NCBI RefSeq assembly: GCF_018139145.2
Contig: NC_059475.1
Span: 8,425,937-8,489,936 of the forward strand
Direction: 5' to 3'
DNA length: 64,000 nucleotides
Source of the DNA: Gymnogyps californianus
Taxonomy: Eukaryota > Chordata > Aves > Accipitriformes > Cathartidae
Positions 23,501 through 36,221 of this stretch are shown here, piece after piece. Below the pieces are notes generated by a model, which searched no databases, had not been told where the DNA came from, and was given only the letters and a program-made list of their open reading frames with translations. A program made the position numbers and the translations under genes. The number at the start of each line of letters is the position of its first letter. Position 1 is the first letter of the stretch.

Positions 23501-26218
23501 CACCATCAGCAAGACTGTTTAGAAAGAAATACAAGTGTCTTAGTCTTATCCCCAGTGTTAGTCTCAGATTAGAATGCCATCATTGAAGAGTACTCCATAG
23601 TGGTTTATGAACACAGAAATCACACACTATAAGATCTTAACACAAATAGTAAATCAAACCTATTATTAAACATTTGAAAAATACAAAAACAAAAAAACAA
23701 GACCAGTTTTAGCACTGTCAGCAAATATAATAGTAACAAAGAATCTTTCTGTATGTTCATCAATACTTCCCAGTTACGAGCATCACCTTCTAATGAAATA
23801 TCTTATGCATACTCTGCATTAAAAAATGTGTTAAAAAACAGGAGAAAGGAAACACAGTCAGACAAGTGAGCTCAGTATTTATATTTTCAAGTTACCTTAG
23901 AAGAAAAATGCAAATCAAGTGCTTGTCACTGCTGCTATTCTACAAAAATTCTGACGGCTTTCTCAAATTGTTTTTTAGTTACCAAGTCCTAAATACACAC
24001 ATGTACATGAATTCAACTACTTATTTTTTCATGGCACAAATTGTATTTCATGTGAGTTTATGCAGTAAAAATAAACTGTGATCAGTACTTTTTCTCATTG
24101 CTCAGTAAAATTATTAGTTATTTCTGAGCTGTTTTACGTAGAAAACACAAGTTCTGTAAGTTCTTCTCCACTTACAGATACAAGTATTAAAAAAGTTCCA
24201 AACATCAATAGATGAGTGCAATGATATTCAGTCTAAGTTAATCCCCAGACATCCAAATCCATGAATAAAAATTCATCAGTTTTAAATACACTGAGCCTAT
24301 TAAGCAAGAACAAAAGCATATGCACAAAAGAGCTTTTAATGTATTTCAAAGCCCACAAGAGCCATGGTCTCATTAAAATTATAAATTACACAAACATGGA
24401 ATAAAGATTCAAACTGCAGTGCAGCTAAGCAGATTACAGAAAACCCCGCGTTCCATATGATAACACACCATGGCCCTCCCAGATGGGGGCTTGGAACAAA
24501 AAGGCCATCACTGCAGCTAGGGAAAACCTCCTTGTGATCTCTGGTTTCTGTTCAGCAGATGACAGCCAAATAATATGTTGATTATTCTGTTTGTGCTGCT
24601 AAGCTTGTAAGATGGAATAAAAGCGATATGATCTATTGTGAACTCAATGCTAATGTGTTGCTCCACTCATAAATAATATACAGAATTTATTCTGAAACTA
24701 TCTTTTTATCTGAGTTCCAGGATTTAAATGCATGAACTAAAATAAAAAGCCAGCATAAACTATTATTTAATTTGATGGTTTAAAGTAAAAGATACAGCTG
24801 ACACAATAATAAGTGAGAAAACTGACTACTTAGTGAATCAAATAAGTAGAGCTGCCTTTCTCAAATTTAGCAATGATTATATGCTGAGGTGCACAGTACC
24901 TGCAAGACGCTCAGCACACTCCAGCCCCACAAACTGCATTATCACTGATACCAAACAGATTATCAAAAAGGGCCTACATGGCTTATTTTACCACAGGTAA
25001 CCACCCCAAATCCAAATTTCAAGTGAGGACACAAGTCCTTGTAAAACAGAAAAATAGTACAGGAACAATCATTGTATAACTTTACTAATATTACATCTCC
25101 CTGACTGAATTGCCTTATTAAAAACTGTTTAAGTTTTTAATAAGTGATCAGATTTTATTTCATCTAAGTTTACTAACTTGGCTTGTTCCAAAATGACACA
25201 ACTTGGCTTGCCCTTTCTTCCATAATACACTGCCTTTTTACAAGGAAAAAACAGTGACTGGTCATACAGCTCCTTTCACAGATATTGTGTACATGCTGAG
25301 AAGACTGATGATCTTCCTACAATTTAATGTTTGTGAATTTTAGGTCTTTTATGCCAGAAGTGTTAACAATTCTAATTAAAAAAAAAAAATCACTGTGGTT
25401 TGGCAATAGCATGAGAACATCAAGACCAAATGCTGCTTCACACTTCTTGGACCAATGGAAGCACAGTTGATAAAGAGAAATGGTGGAAACATGCAGCTCA
25501 GAGTGTGCAACAGTTTTCTCAGAAACATAAAAATGTATTTAAAAGAAGCTCAGTTACCTTTCTTCCTTTGCTAGGGACACAGAGACAGCTCTAATTCACA
25601 GAAATAATTAAAATATGGAAACTGAAGAGATATTAGAATCAAGTACATGTAAGTCTTAAGACTAAAAATTCAGATAAATTACCTCCTCCAGAATGAGTGC
25701 CCCATTGCAATGAAATAACATATATACTATTTTCATACAAAAACAAGATAGGACCTTGAAACAATTAGTGAAGCTCACATTTACACTAGCAACTACAACC
25801 TTAAGTCTGTCCCATTTACAATACAGTATTGTAAGTTATTCTGCAGTTACCAGTTACAATATTGTTATTTCTATGACCTTGCTGATATTTCAGTTTCCCT
25901 CAGTCTGTTTCAGTTTCTACAACTTTAAATATTATTTTATTCATCTTACATATGTAATCTCACACAAAATGCAAAATAGTACCTGGGGGGGGGGAAATGG
26001 TAGCAGCCATGCAACTCAAGCACCTTCTTATGACACATTTATATTTCTATAACCAAAATTTTTCCTATTCTTATATGAAAGTTGTCCATATAATATCTTA
26101 TATTATCATATAATAAAAAGGTTTCAACAATAAAACAAACTTTTCCAGCTACCATCACAGCACTAATATCTAAGCTAGCAAAAGCTAACTCGAGTCAACA
26201 CAAACTTCAATGCATTAC

Positions 26219-26280
26219 TGAGTAGATAATAACTTGGCTTGAGTAGATAGTAACTTGAGAATCACAAAGGTGATTCTCAA
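26219..26280. repeat. 21-bp tandem duplication adjoining an 11-bp-arm hairpin
   Basis: Two adjacent 21-bp units (26219-26239 and 26240-26260), both beginning TGAGTAGATA and containing TAACTTG, are followed by a perfect inverted repeat. Its arms TTGAGAATCAC (26255-26265) and GTGATTCTCAA (26270-26280) enclose a 4-nt loop. The left arm overlaps the end of the second unit. Confidence 0.7.
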
Positions 26281-29200
26281 ACACTGAAGCACAAGGGAGC
26301 TAGCTTGCTTAAGTAGTCCTACTCCTAGATACACGCTCCTGAAATGAGATTTCAGCAAATACAGCAGTTTTGGCATGGAATTGGCAGGCTCAGTATAGGA
26401 GACGGAAGAAGCTGAATCCATTGAGATAAAGAATAAAGAAAGTTTGCTAAACTACAGCTTGGCTACAAAAAAAGCCAGATATTCAGTGTTTTCTGCTTTT
26501 TTTCATCACAATATTATTCCAGATTTGGAACAATATAATTTTTCTTAAGTAGCCAGTAGTTCATCTGGCTTCTTATATTTAAAGTGAGTTTTACTAGATT
26601 GCTTGCTTGTGTTTTACCTAACTTCGTAATTCACACTGAAAAATCTAAATTTTAATTCTTGCCTACTTAAAGTCCAAAATGCCTCTTTTCTTCATCTACC
26701 TCTCAATGACCTAATTAGCTTACCATTCTAAACAAGTTCTTACAACAGTCACATCTTTTGAAAAGCAAGACCTCTGTCTCTGTGCTCAGAAAAGGTTTAC
26801 ACAGCTCTACAGACTTATTTACAGCAGCACATCTTGGTTCATCCCCCACTCTGTGGATGGTCATGATGCTGTGAAACTAGATGGAAGTCCACTGAATACA
26901 TCTGAATGTTCCCATGACTCTGCAGTATCTTGTCCTCAGCAAAACCTGAGGGTTGTACGCTTTTGTGAAGCCACTGACCAACATCACTACTTGGGAAAGC
27001 CAGAACTAGCATCATCCTGAGCTGTGTCAGTGACTGCATCACTCTTCACAGTGCTACACAAATTACTACATCTAGCTCCTTTTAACACACCTATATGCAT
27101 TTCAGTTCAACCACTGCTCTTTTGCATGTCTCTATCAGACTAAAGATTGAGTAGTTCATAAATCTAAGACAGAATGGGCAATAAAGAGGGAAAAACTGCT
27201 TGTTAGAGGATATTTACCATCTGAAGTTACTACCACACTGGCAGTGGCTGAACAACCAAGCTAGCATTAACCTACCTGTCCGGAATATCTACAGAAGCCA
27301 CAATGATCAGAATACGTCGTTGGCCACTACACTGGAAAGCTGAGGTTACAAGTTTGTGGGACTCACTGAGAAGTTACATCCTTACATGTAAGCACATTGG
27401 CAAAGATTCCCATCTTTGCGATCATCGAGGTTTAGAGATTTATTTTCAATTAACTGTCAGTTCATCATTCTACCCCAGAGTAGGAACTTTCTGAATCTCA
27501 CCTAGCATGCCTGTCGTACTGCAAGAGATGTCAGAGCCTGTTGATGAAAGCTAAGCCGAAAAACAATGTCAGCAATACAGATTCTACACTTCAGCACAGT
27601 AGTCAGAAGTTACCTGTAAGCATAAGAATAGTTAACAATAACATTTCTTTTGCATAAGAGGGGAGGTCAGACAGGTGGGTCTGTGCAACTAGAAGACTTA
27701 TGACCCAGATTTTGTTTACTTTTAATTTCAGAAACTATTGCAGAAGTACTTCTTGTTGAAACATTACTGTTTTGGCTAACATTAGAAGAGAGTGAAAATT
27801 CTCCATTATGAAAACTCCTTAAAAATATTTCAGCAAGCAGAAATGAACTACACTTTTAAAAGAATTCTGAAGGTGATCAGTTAAATCTTTTCTGGCCATG
27901 GGCAGGCCTCAAGTGCTTTGTCAAAGCATTTCACAAGTTTCAGGTCTCACAATATTGCAGAGATGATGGACAAAACAGCTAAATTAAAAAAAAAAAGTAC
28001 CTTCTATAAAATCCCACAATGTAGGTGAGGAGCAAACATTGCCTGTATTCCAGCACCTGCTGATATTGTACATTTGTAATAGAAATAACATGGTTATTTG
28101 GAATAATGTCTTTAAAGACTAAAAGCCCTAACAACTTAGCAGAAAACATAATGCTTTTTTGAAATCCAAAATGTGCCAATCCTTAACCTTTGTAATACCA
28201 GCATATCATGAAAAAATGCTATAGCAACTATAAATTAATTTCAATGATACATATATTTTTACAGATATTCAGTGAATCTTAGGCTCTAAAAGCACATGTA
28301 ATATAAGTTATTTTGTACTTTTGCATAAACTGCACTAATATAAATTATATTTTTAAAAGTTACACCTATTAACCTTTCATTTCCATAAATCATAATCACC
28401 TACATTATTTAGCTAGCTTTAGAAATGCCTATTTAATGAAATACGTGCAATCAGGTACAACTGGAAGACAAAAACGAAGACTCAAAATATCAAAGCATTT
28501 AAATTATGTTTTTCCAGTTGAAACACAAAGTTTACTCCTCACCTCTTCCACTGACATGCTGAAGTGACAAACTGTTTTATTCTTTGAGGGCAGGCATTTG
28601 TATTCAGTATGAAATAGATTTCTGGATGTTAAGCATCTGAAAAGGCTAGAATCAGTCTGTCTTAATTTCTAGTTTTTAATCCTGAAGTAAGCTTTATATG
28701 GACGTGAAACCCAGTATAGAAAAAATTACAGACTATCAAAAGCCATAATACAAATAATACTCCTTTTCTAGTTGTTGGAGGTTTTTCCCCCCATTGCTTT
28801 TAGTCCTATCTTACAAGTATTTTTAAATTAATATTTTTTTTTAAATAAGAATTCCTCTTTTTATGATAAACAGAAGGAAAATAATCTCTATGAAACATAC
28901 CACTAATTTGTATGATGCTTATTAAGACACTACATTCAACTTACAACTCATTTTCAATATTACTGTTCTGCAAGTTTCAGTTATACTGTACATTTTTATA
29001 ATCTGAAATTACAGAAACATTAAATAACTTTTTTTATGATTTATTATTGTCTTCAGCACATACCACTAACTCACGTCTCCCAATTACTTCTGTTTTTAAA
29101 GAGCTGTTTAAATTGGACACAGGTTTAAATTTTTATCGCTGTTGTTCAGTATACCCACAGGGATGCATGTAGGTAACATCCAGAGGCTTTCTGAAGAAAA

Positions 29201-32200
29201 TCATATCATGTTTTATATAAAATCATACAACTGGTATGTCTTAAACCCTCCCACTAATCCTTGCATTTTCCATGGACTGATTGGATAAGTAGTCTTTAAG
29301 CTTTTTCATACTAAAAAAAACCCAGGTCTTTTGGTGTCAGAACTTCCAGGATTAAACATTCTTTCCAGTTGTTGGCTCATGGCCTGAAGATCCTGCACTT
29401 TCAAACTTATCCCATTCTAGCTAGTTCAAAGATCAGGAAAATGAAGCCATCTTCTTTGCAGCCATAATCCATGACCCATGCTGTTAGATACTTAAGAACA
29501 TCTCAAAAGCAAACTACCTTGTTTCAGCTCCCAGCGGGAGCTCAGCAGGGCACTGGATCACATGACTGCAAACCCTACCTAGTCAGGTGACTCAATAGCT
29601 AATCTGATTTGGTGACTATAAAACTTTAATCAGTACAGTCTAATACCATCACATTCCAGAATTGATGAGGGAAGCAGCTTGGCGATGTAACAGCAAACAC
29701 TAATAAGATTATGAATTAGAACTGCCACTAGGATGCAGTTTTCTAGTTCTCTATCCCATACATAAACCCAACAGAAAAATATTACTGAAAACTGATCAGG
29801 CAGACATATGGTTTTGAAACAAAATGCACTGATGTGTTTTATTCCAAAATGGATAGCATTTTGCTCATTACCGTGGAAGGACAAGAGCATACACTGAATC
29901 TTATAAGGCACAATTAAAACGTAGCAAGAACATTACTTCTGAAATCAAGGAAAATAAAATATGTAAATCAATAACATCATCTTGTTGAGAAACACTGCTC
30001 ACACAATACAGCCTCAGCTTGCATTAACTGAAGGTCCTAAGAGTTTACATCTGCAACCCATGCAGGCTGCATGAGGTAAACAAAGAAAAGAGGCAGCGAC
30101 AGCCCCAACAGGTGTGTTTCCTCTTATCAAGCAGAAAATATCTAAAGCACACTTTAAGAAGTGCTGCTGTTTTGGGAACACTAGGATTTTCACCAAATCC
30201 GTAGGCTACGGCTTTTGAAGAGAAATGACAAACATACTTGCAGATCAAATTCCAAGCATACCTTTTCCCAAATGTTTTGACTGCTCTCTCACTCACCCAT
30301 TGTATTCCCTCCATTTTTTCCTTAGGGAATTTTCACCCAAAATCCTCTTAATCCATCTTAGACTCTGCATTTGGCATAGGCAAGTAGTTGAATTGGATCA
30401 GCAAGTTTACAAGAAATGGAAAATAGAGCGCTTGATTTCTTCATACTAGAGTTAGGATTTGCAGTTAAAATTGACATAAACATTTGATCAGGTCTACATG
30501 ATAATATGCAAGCTGCAAGAAACAAAAGTTGATTATTCTACAGTTTAAGACATCCCAATCTAGACACAAAGGTTTAAACTTCTCCATCTTACAATGAGCT
30601 GAGTATGACCACAGTCAGTTGCCATAGCTCAGCTGACAAGAAGTAACTTGCTAAGACATTTCCTGATCACTTGCAATCATCTCCACGTTCTTTAGTGTCT
30701 CTTCATTTCAATTCCATCCCTAGAGCAGGAATAGTAGGACTTATCTACCTACTAATGTGTATTTGAGGATGAGGGGGGGGGTTATATAGTAGTACCTAGA
30801 ATTACAATTCCTGCGGTCTTGCTTTTTGTCAGACAGCCCCTAGTGGGATCTTTTACAATGGCTGGAAATTCATCTTTTGGGAAGTGGACATGTGAACATA
30901 AGCAAACCTTTAGTATCATTCAAAGAGAGTGAAAAAGCTATTATTATTCCTGAAAATGAAACACCATTGACTTAAAAATAAAGAAATTTCCATAAAATGA
31001 GTTTCTTCTCTATTTGTCTGAAATGAAATGCAGGTAAAGTCAGATGATTTTCATAAGCACATATTCAGTTGTAAAGCTTTATTGTATTAAATACGTAAAA
31101 CTTTTTAAAAAATTACATCTTTGAAAATAGCTTATTTCCACCTGTTTTCTAAATCAGTAGGACTTTAACTGTACCCATCATCTTAAAATGTGACAGAGGA
31201 AAAGTGAACATCACAAACAGAACTACTACAATACTTAACATTCAGTTCTTACACTGAAAAACTATTTCTACTTTTCCATATTTTTTGTAATATCTGAAAC
31301 AGTCTCTCCTGTTATAAGTTATAATGTAAGAGACAGTTTCTCTGTATTTCAAAGGATGTCAACTCATAAAATTTATAACAAAAAAAAATGACTTTATTTA
31401 AAAACACATGAAATTCTGAAATAGCCACGAGGTTCACAGTCAGCAAGAGCCAGAAGGTTCAACTGCCCCCTCCCCACTGTGTGTATATGCCCTTTTCCTT
31501 ATCGCATCAACTCAGCAGTATGACACAAAATTAAACTATTAAGAAAGTCAATAGATAGTTCCAAGTCAGATTAGTGAGCTGAATCAGCTCAAGAAAGGAT
31601 CTGACAAGCACCAGGGTTTGTTGGGCTGGAAGCAGAAGAGGAAAAGGAAATGAGACTCCCTCTTTTAGCAACGCTGATCTATTGTATCAGTTCAGGAGAC
31701 ATTGAGATTTCCTGTAAACTTGCACTTTATGCAAGAAATTCTAAAAAGGACCACAGCACAAGTATTCCCAACTGCAAAATACTTTCATTATGTGGGCTCC
31801 AAAATGAAAGAGAGAAAAAAAAAAAGTTATTTAGCCTCTAGTTTTAATTGCCCTGTAGCAAAATGAGGTAAGAAAAAGGAAAAATGTATAAAAACTACCT
31901 GTCAGAGAAGTAGTAATGAGAAATGGAAGAACAAAAGAGAGGGCTCAGCCCTGGATGTATACTTACGCCTATTCTGTAAAGTTAATGCAACTTATATATT
32001 TTATTTAAAACACAAGCAAGGAAATAATTCGTCTCACTGAAGTAACAAAAGGAAGTGTACTGCTTGGAATGGGGGAAAAAAAATAATCACTGAGACAAAG
32101 TGCATGTAGTACATAATTCCATTCTTTTTCTGATAGGTAAGTGGTGACTTATCAAAGATACCCTCATTGGGTTAGAAGCATTCTAAAATAAGTTCTCTAA

Positions 32201-34145
32201 TAGATATACTGCAACTTTTAATAGTGTTACACACATCTGCAAGCACTCATATCTGAAATATTTAGGTATCTGGACTCTGGAACGACAGTACAGTAAAAAA
32301 TAGAAGAGCTGATGTGATGTTTTAAAAGTGGAGAACTCTCTCCTCACTCAATTATACAGAATTCACACCATAGGATCCCACTGACAATAAGAGATTCTTG
32401 AACTCTTTTAAAAGAATTGTGAATTACGCTTTATGCCTGTATTTTGTTAAAGTCTTTCCTATTCCAGATATTCACAAATCATTAGTCAGATCCTACAGAA
32501 GTGACATTTAATAGGTATATTTACTTCTTGCCATGTTTTTAAATGTGTCCTTCAATTTTTTCCTCTAAAGACAAATACTTCTAACTTTCACTGAACAATA
32601 ATCCGCATTTGAAATTAAGTATTTATTATTCAATATTTCACAGTTTAGCAGCAAATATAAAACATTAAGACAACCTCTTGATACTCATGATAAAGATCGT
32701 AAACTGTCCACTGCTTAACATGTAAAGAAGCTTGGCCAGCAGCAAAACAAATGCAATTTCACCAGATAGGAAGACATAATACTGAAACTTCATGCTGCTG
32801 AGTTTGAATTTGATATGAAGGAAAAACTTTGAGGTTCAGGATTGTCAACATATTGTTGCTCTTTCTTGCTGTTCGTATTTAATACGAGAATTATTTTTTT
32901 TCCTCAATTAGAAAAAAGACAGGCTCAAGAACCACAGGTGTTCAAAAACCATGGTTTATAGCAATAACAAAAATCATTCATTGAAAACAAAGATTGAGAG
33001 TGGGGAATTATAACATTAGAGCCTCATTAGCACATCCTGCTATGTGCAAATGTCTTCAAGTAGCTTGGGATGCATCTGAAACACCAATAGATTAAAAACA
33101 AATACACAAATACTTGTGATAGTGGCTATTCTATATGGTCATAGAGATTTCTCTTAAATTCAGGGTACTATAACATAAAGTGTTGATTTACAAAGCAAGC
33201 ATACTAAAATTTTTCATTAAGATAAAAATTATTTTAATGTCTTTATATATAACAAGAACAGAAAAGGAAACATCAAGTTCAGATATCTCCCCAATTTTTA
33301 CATACACTCAGTTTAGGGCAGTTGTTTGCTGCCATGTACAAGGCCACAGGCTACTATCCATAAATTGCTAATAAAGAGTAAAGGACATGCTAATCTTCCA
33401 AAATACACAAAATAACTTTCGATGGTATTAGCAACTAATTCAACAATAAATGCTAATGGAGCACAGAAGTTACATTTCTCACATAAAGCAACTTTTTCTG
33501 CTATAGCTCTTGGCTTATAGCGTGGTCCAGAGCCATCACATTGATGCAAGATCTTGCTTCCAAGTGAGGTCTTAAATAATACATTTATTACAGCTCCGCG
33601 GCTATTTACAAACAAGAGAGGGACTCCAAGCATACTTATATACTGTGTTACATACAGTTACTTAAATACCGTGAGAAAAAAAAAAAAAGAGCATTTTACA
33701 AATACTTTTTCCTTCCTATTCACGCCCAGGCTCGCACAGAAAAAGAAAAGCTTTTTTTGAAGAGGGTGATGCCGACGGTGCGGCACAGAGACTGACGAGG
33801 TAACTCAGGGGTGCACAGACCAGGCGAGCCTCTCCCTTCACGACTCACTCTGCTTCACGCCTTACTGACACCTCGGGCGTCCCAACCCGCACCCCGCACC
33901 CCCCCCCCGGAGAAGAAAGCGGGGTTTTCCCCGCCGCAACGCGGCCGGCGAGGCCGAGTCAGCAGCGCTGGCACCGCACTACCCACGCCTCCTCACGCCG
34001 GCCCCGCGCCAGGGCGGGACGAGACCCGGCCGCCGCCGCCGCCTCCCGGTACCGGCCCCCTCAGCCCCGGCCGGAGCTCTGGGACCCAGCCGAAGCGGGA
34101 CCCCACGCCCTCCGGCCCGGACCAGGCCGATCCCGCCACACTCAC

Positions 34146-34230
34146 CTGCCTGCTCGCTACCGGGCGCCCCAGCCCTTTCCCCGCCCCTTTAGCCCGGGAC
34201 GTGCAAACAACGCGGTCTCCCATTGGATAG
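34146..34230 (-). other. IMMP1L: Probable IMMP1L noncoding first exon
   Basis: On the minus strand a consensus donor, CAG followed by GTGAG (break between 34146 and 34145), lies in the CpG island just upstream of the ELP4 start. Because the first coding exon at 16999-17136 begins with an acceptor and a short 5'UTR, a noncoding exon must exist upstream, and this is the best candidate. The right-hand boundary, which is the start site, is a guess; the minus-strand CCAAT box at 34222-34226 suggests initiation somewhat left of it or nearby. Confidence 0.55.
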
Positions 34231-34323
34231 CGGGTTTCCCATGCCGCTTTCCCACTGGTGGAGAGGAAAGGGCTTGATTCTTCCCGGCGTCCTCTTGCTC
34301 CTGTCAACCGACAGGCAGCCGAG

Positions 34324-34495
34324 ATGGCGGCAGTCCCGGCGGCTGGCGGGGCGGCGCGGGGCCGCGGGGCCACCAGCTTCCAGCGGAAGGCCGCGGCCGG
34401 CAGCCGCCTGGCCGCTATCGCGGGCACTCGGCCTTCCGTTCGCCACGGGCAGCTGCTGCTCTCCAGCGGGCTCCCCTCCCTGGACTGTGTGCTAG
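34324..34495 (+). CDS. ELP4: ELP4 exon 1, coding part (residues 1-57)
   Basis: The ATG at 34324 (G at -3 and at +4) begins [20 protein letters not shown], continues through [19 protein letters not shown], and ends at LPSLDCVL plus one base of codon 58 before the donor GTTGGT. TSFQR and [14 protein letters not shown] match vertebrate ELP4. The Ala/Gly-rich first 16 residues are the poorly conserved N-terminus and are shorter than in human. No other in-frame ATG precedes it. ELP4 forms the hetero-hexameric RecA-like Elp4-Elp5-Elp6 subcomplex of Elongator, which acts with Elp1-3 to modify the wobble uridine of certain tRNAs. The 5'UTR lies in the CpG island, roughly 34250-34323, with its start site undetermined. 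Confidence 0.95.
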
Positions 34496-34651
34496 GTTGG
34501 TGGGGAGCGGGACCTGGGACCCGGCTGCCGCCCCTCCCCCCCGCCCCCCCTCCGCCCGCCGGCCCTCTCCTTTGCCAGGCCCTGCCTGTCATTTACCTTC
34601 CGTGACCCCGCAGCTACTCCCACAGGCTTTTCCTTCCTCCCCACAGTTCCC

Positions 34652-34696
34652 GGGATTGGGGGGAGGATGGGGGGGGGGGGGAGAGAGGAAGGGGCA
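34652..34696 (+). other. G-rich cluster with quadruplex potential
   Basis: Several G runs of 3 to 13 residues, interrupted by AT, A, AT and AGAGAGGAA, occur on the plus strand about 160-200 bp after the ELP4 exon 1 donor. The pattern satisfies the usual G-quadruplex rule of four runs of at least three G with short loops. As the non-template strand near a CpG-island promoter, it could favour R-loop formation; that is inference. Confidence 0.7.
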
Positions 34697-35535
34697 AAGC
34701 AGGATCCGTTTCCCGCCTTGAGCCCCCCCCCCGCACCCGTGTGAGGAGGAGGGAGGAGGCACAGGCAGGTGCGCCTGCTTTGTAGCCTGCTTGCGGAGGA
34801 GAAAATTGCCATTTACCGTTCATTTCAATCGGTTTAAGCAACCTTTCTAGAGTGGAAAGCTACTCTGTAAATTTACTTGGTAGCACATTCCTGTCATATT
34901 TCAAACTGGCACGGTAAGGGGTCTGAAGTTTTCGGTTTTGAAAAACGTGTTTGCTGAATTAATTCGTAGTTGAATGTGGTGTAGTTCTGGTTCTTCAGTA
35001 TGGCAATTTTTAGGATGCGTTTGACCATAAGACTGGATTCTCAGTGTGTCTTTTCTGTCTTGCTCACCACTGCTACATCATTATAAATGCCCCGTTTAGA
35101 TAAGTTACACTGGTGTGACGCTGTTCTTACTGTCTGTGAATCTGCTTTTGCCTACTGTCAGTGTCAAGATGCAAGATAGTTCCTTGGACTGATCTGTTGT
35201 GACCATTGCTTTGTTATAATCTGTGGCATGAACTAGCACCATTTACCTGGATTGGGAACTAATTCATTTCACTGGTATAAACAGCATTTTTTATCTGTAT
35301 GCACTAGGGCTGCATGATCCTTTTACTAACTACTGATACAGTTGCAGTACATCTTCAGTGTACATAGATGGGACGACTTTTAGGTGAGGAAGGCTTGACT
35401 TTAGCTTTGTTCATTCATCCTTGGAAGAGTACGTGGATTATAGGAATATACCACTTTTCTTTCTAAGGATATTCTGTATGAGTAATGATAAATATAAAAG
35501 TTGTATCCATTTTATAAAGAAGTTTTTGCAGCCTG

Positions 35536-35652
35536 TGTCTCTTAAGGAGAATCACATTGCGTCTTGTGTGTGTGTGTGTCTGGTAGTGAACACCTGCACT
35601 TTCATCAGGGATTGGCATCCTTGTGGAGAAAGCTCTTCCTCCTTAAGAGACA
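35536..35652. repeat. 117-bp segment bounded by 14-bp perfect inverted repeats
   Basis: TGTCTCTTAAGGAG (35536-35549) recurs as its exact reverse complement at 35639-35652. The enclosed sequence includes a GT dinucleotide run. No direct target-site duplication flanks the arms, so there is no positive evidence for a terminal-inverted-repeat transposon. Confidence 0.6.
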
Positions 35653-36221
35653 AGTATTTCATTAAGTGAATGTAATTTGTGAAACCCTTTAATTGCATAA
35701 ATATAAGATTTGCGTTGAATATTCCAGTTCTTCTTCATATTCCCTTTTATAAACAGTGGATTTTGCACAGCATGCGTCAGAAGGTGTAGACAGCTCCCAT
35801 GGTGGCAGTCTCCTAAATGTCCAGGCACTTGCTAACATAATTAGTGGTTTGTCATGGAAACTGGGGACACTTCTTCCAGTAAACCCAGGATCCCCTCTAA
35901 AGTATCTTTTCCTTGTCTTTTAAATATTCAGTAATTTCCTGACCTTAACAAGTTTTACCCTTGAACATCAAGGAAGTTCTTCAACCCTAGGAACAGCAAC
36001 TTTTGAAAATACTTTTAAGATGTTTTTTGAGTTGTGGCATCTTTGAAAAACTGGAAAACTCTCTATTCCTATGTTAAATCTGTAACCTCCTAGCCCTTAA
36101 AGCACTGATTTCTGGAGTGGGTAGGCCAGGAAAGACACATGCCAAACATGCTGTACTATAATAAAATTCCCATTGATACCAGGCATTGTTGGAGACAGAC
36201 CACCCACCTAGGTGGACCTGT

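Larger units (their letters stand above)
17137..34145 (-). other. IMMP1L: IMMP1L 5'UTR intron (about 17 kb)
   Basis: This is the stretch between the first coding exon and the probable noncoding first exon at the CpG island. Additional noncoding exons could hide here and cannot be recognised by sequence alone. Visible structure is limited to a 42-nt T run (18734-18775), a 10-nt G run (25985-25994), a 9-nt G run (30773-30781), a 9-bp inverted repeat at 20551-20575 and a 21-bp tandem duplication next to a hairpin (26219-26280). Its open frames (60-106 codons) lack family similarity and look like chance. I recognised no CR1 or LTR copy in it. Confidence 0.7.
33800..34600. promoter_or_regulatory. 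CpG-island bidirectional promoter of IMMP1L and ELP4
   Basis: The window changes abruptly from AT-rich to very GC- and CpG-rich sequence here and back again. The two genes diverge from it, with about 180 nt between the predicted IMMP1L first-exon donor (34146) and the ELP4 start codon (34324). Visible elements are a GC box CCCCGCCCC (34179-34187), an ATTGG pentamer (34222-34226, a CCAAT box on the minus strand) and a YY1-like AGATGGCGGC (34322-34331) that overlaps the ELP4 start codon. No TATA box is evident, which fits dispersed-initiation housekeeping promoters. Exact transcription start sites cannot be read from the sequence. Open frames of 100-199 codons in this block result from GC-rich composition. 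Confidence 0.85.

Noticed and set aside
33811..34812. Overlapping open frames of 74-199 codons on both strands around the promoter
   Set aside because: Pro/Gly/Arg/Ala-rich frames in all phases are expected in a CpG island with few AT-rich stop codons. Only the ELP4 frame beginning at 34324 matches a known protein and splices in phase.
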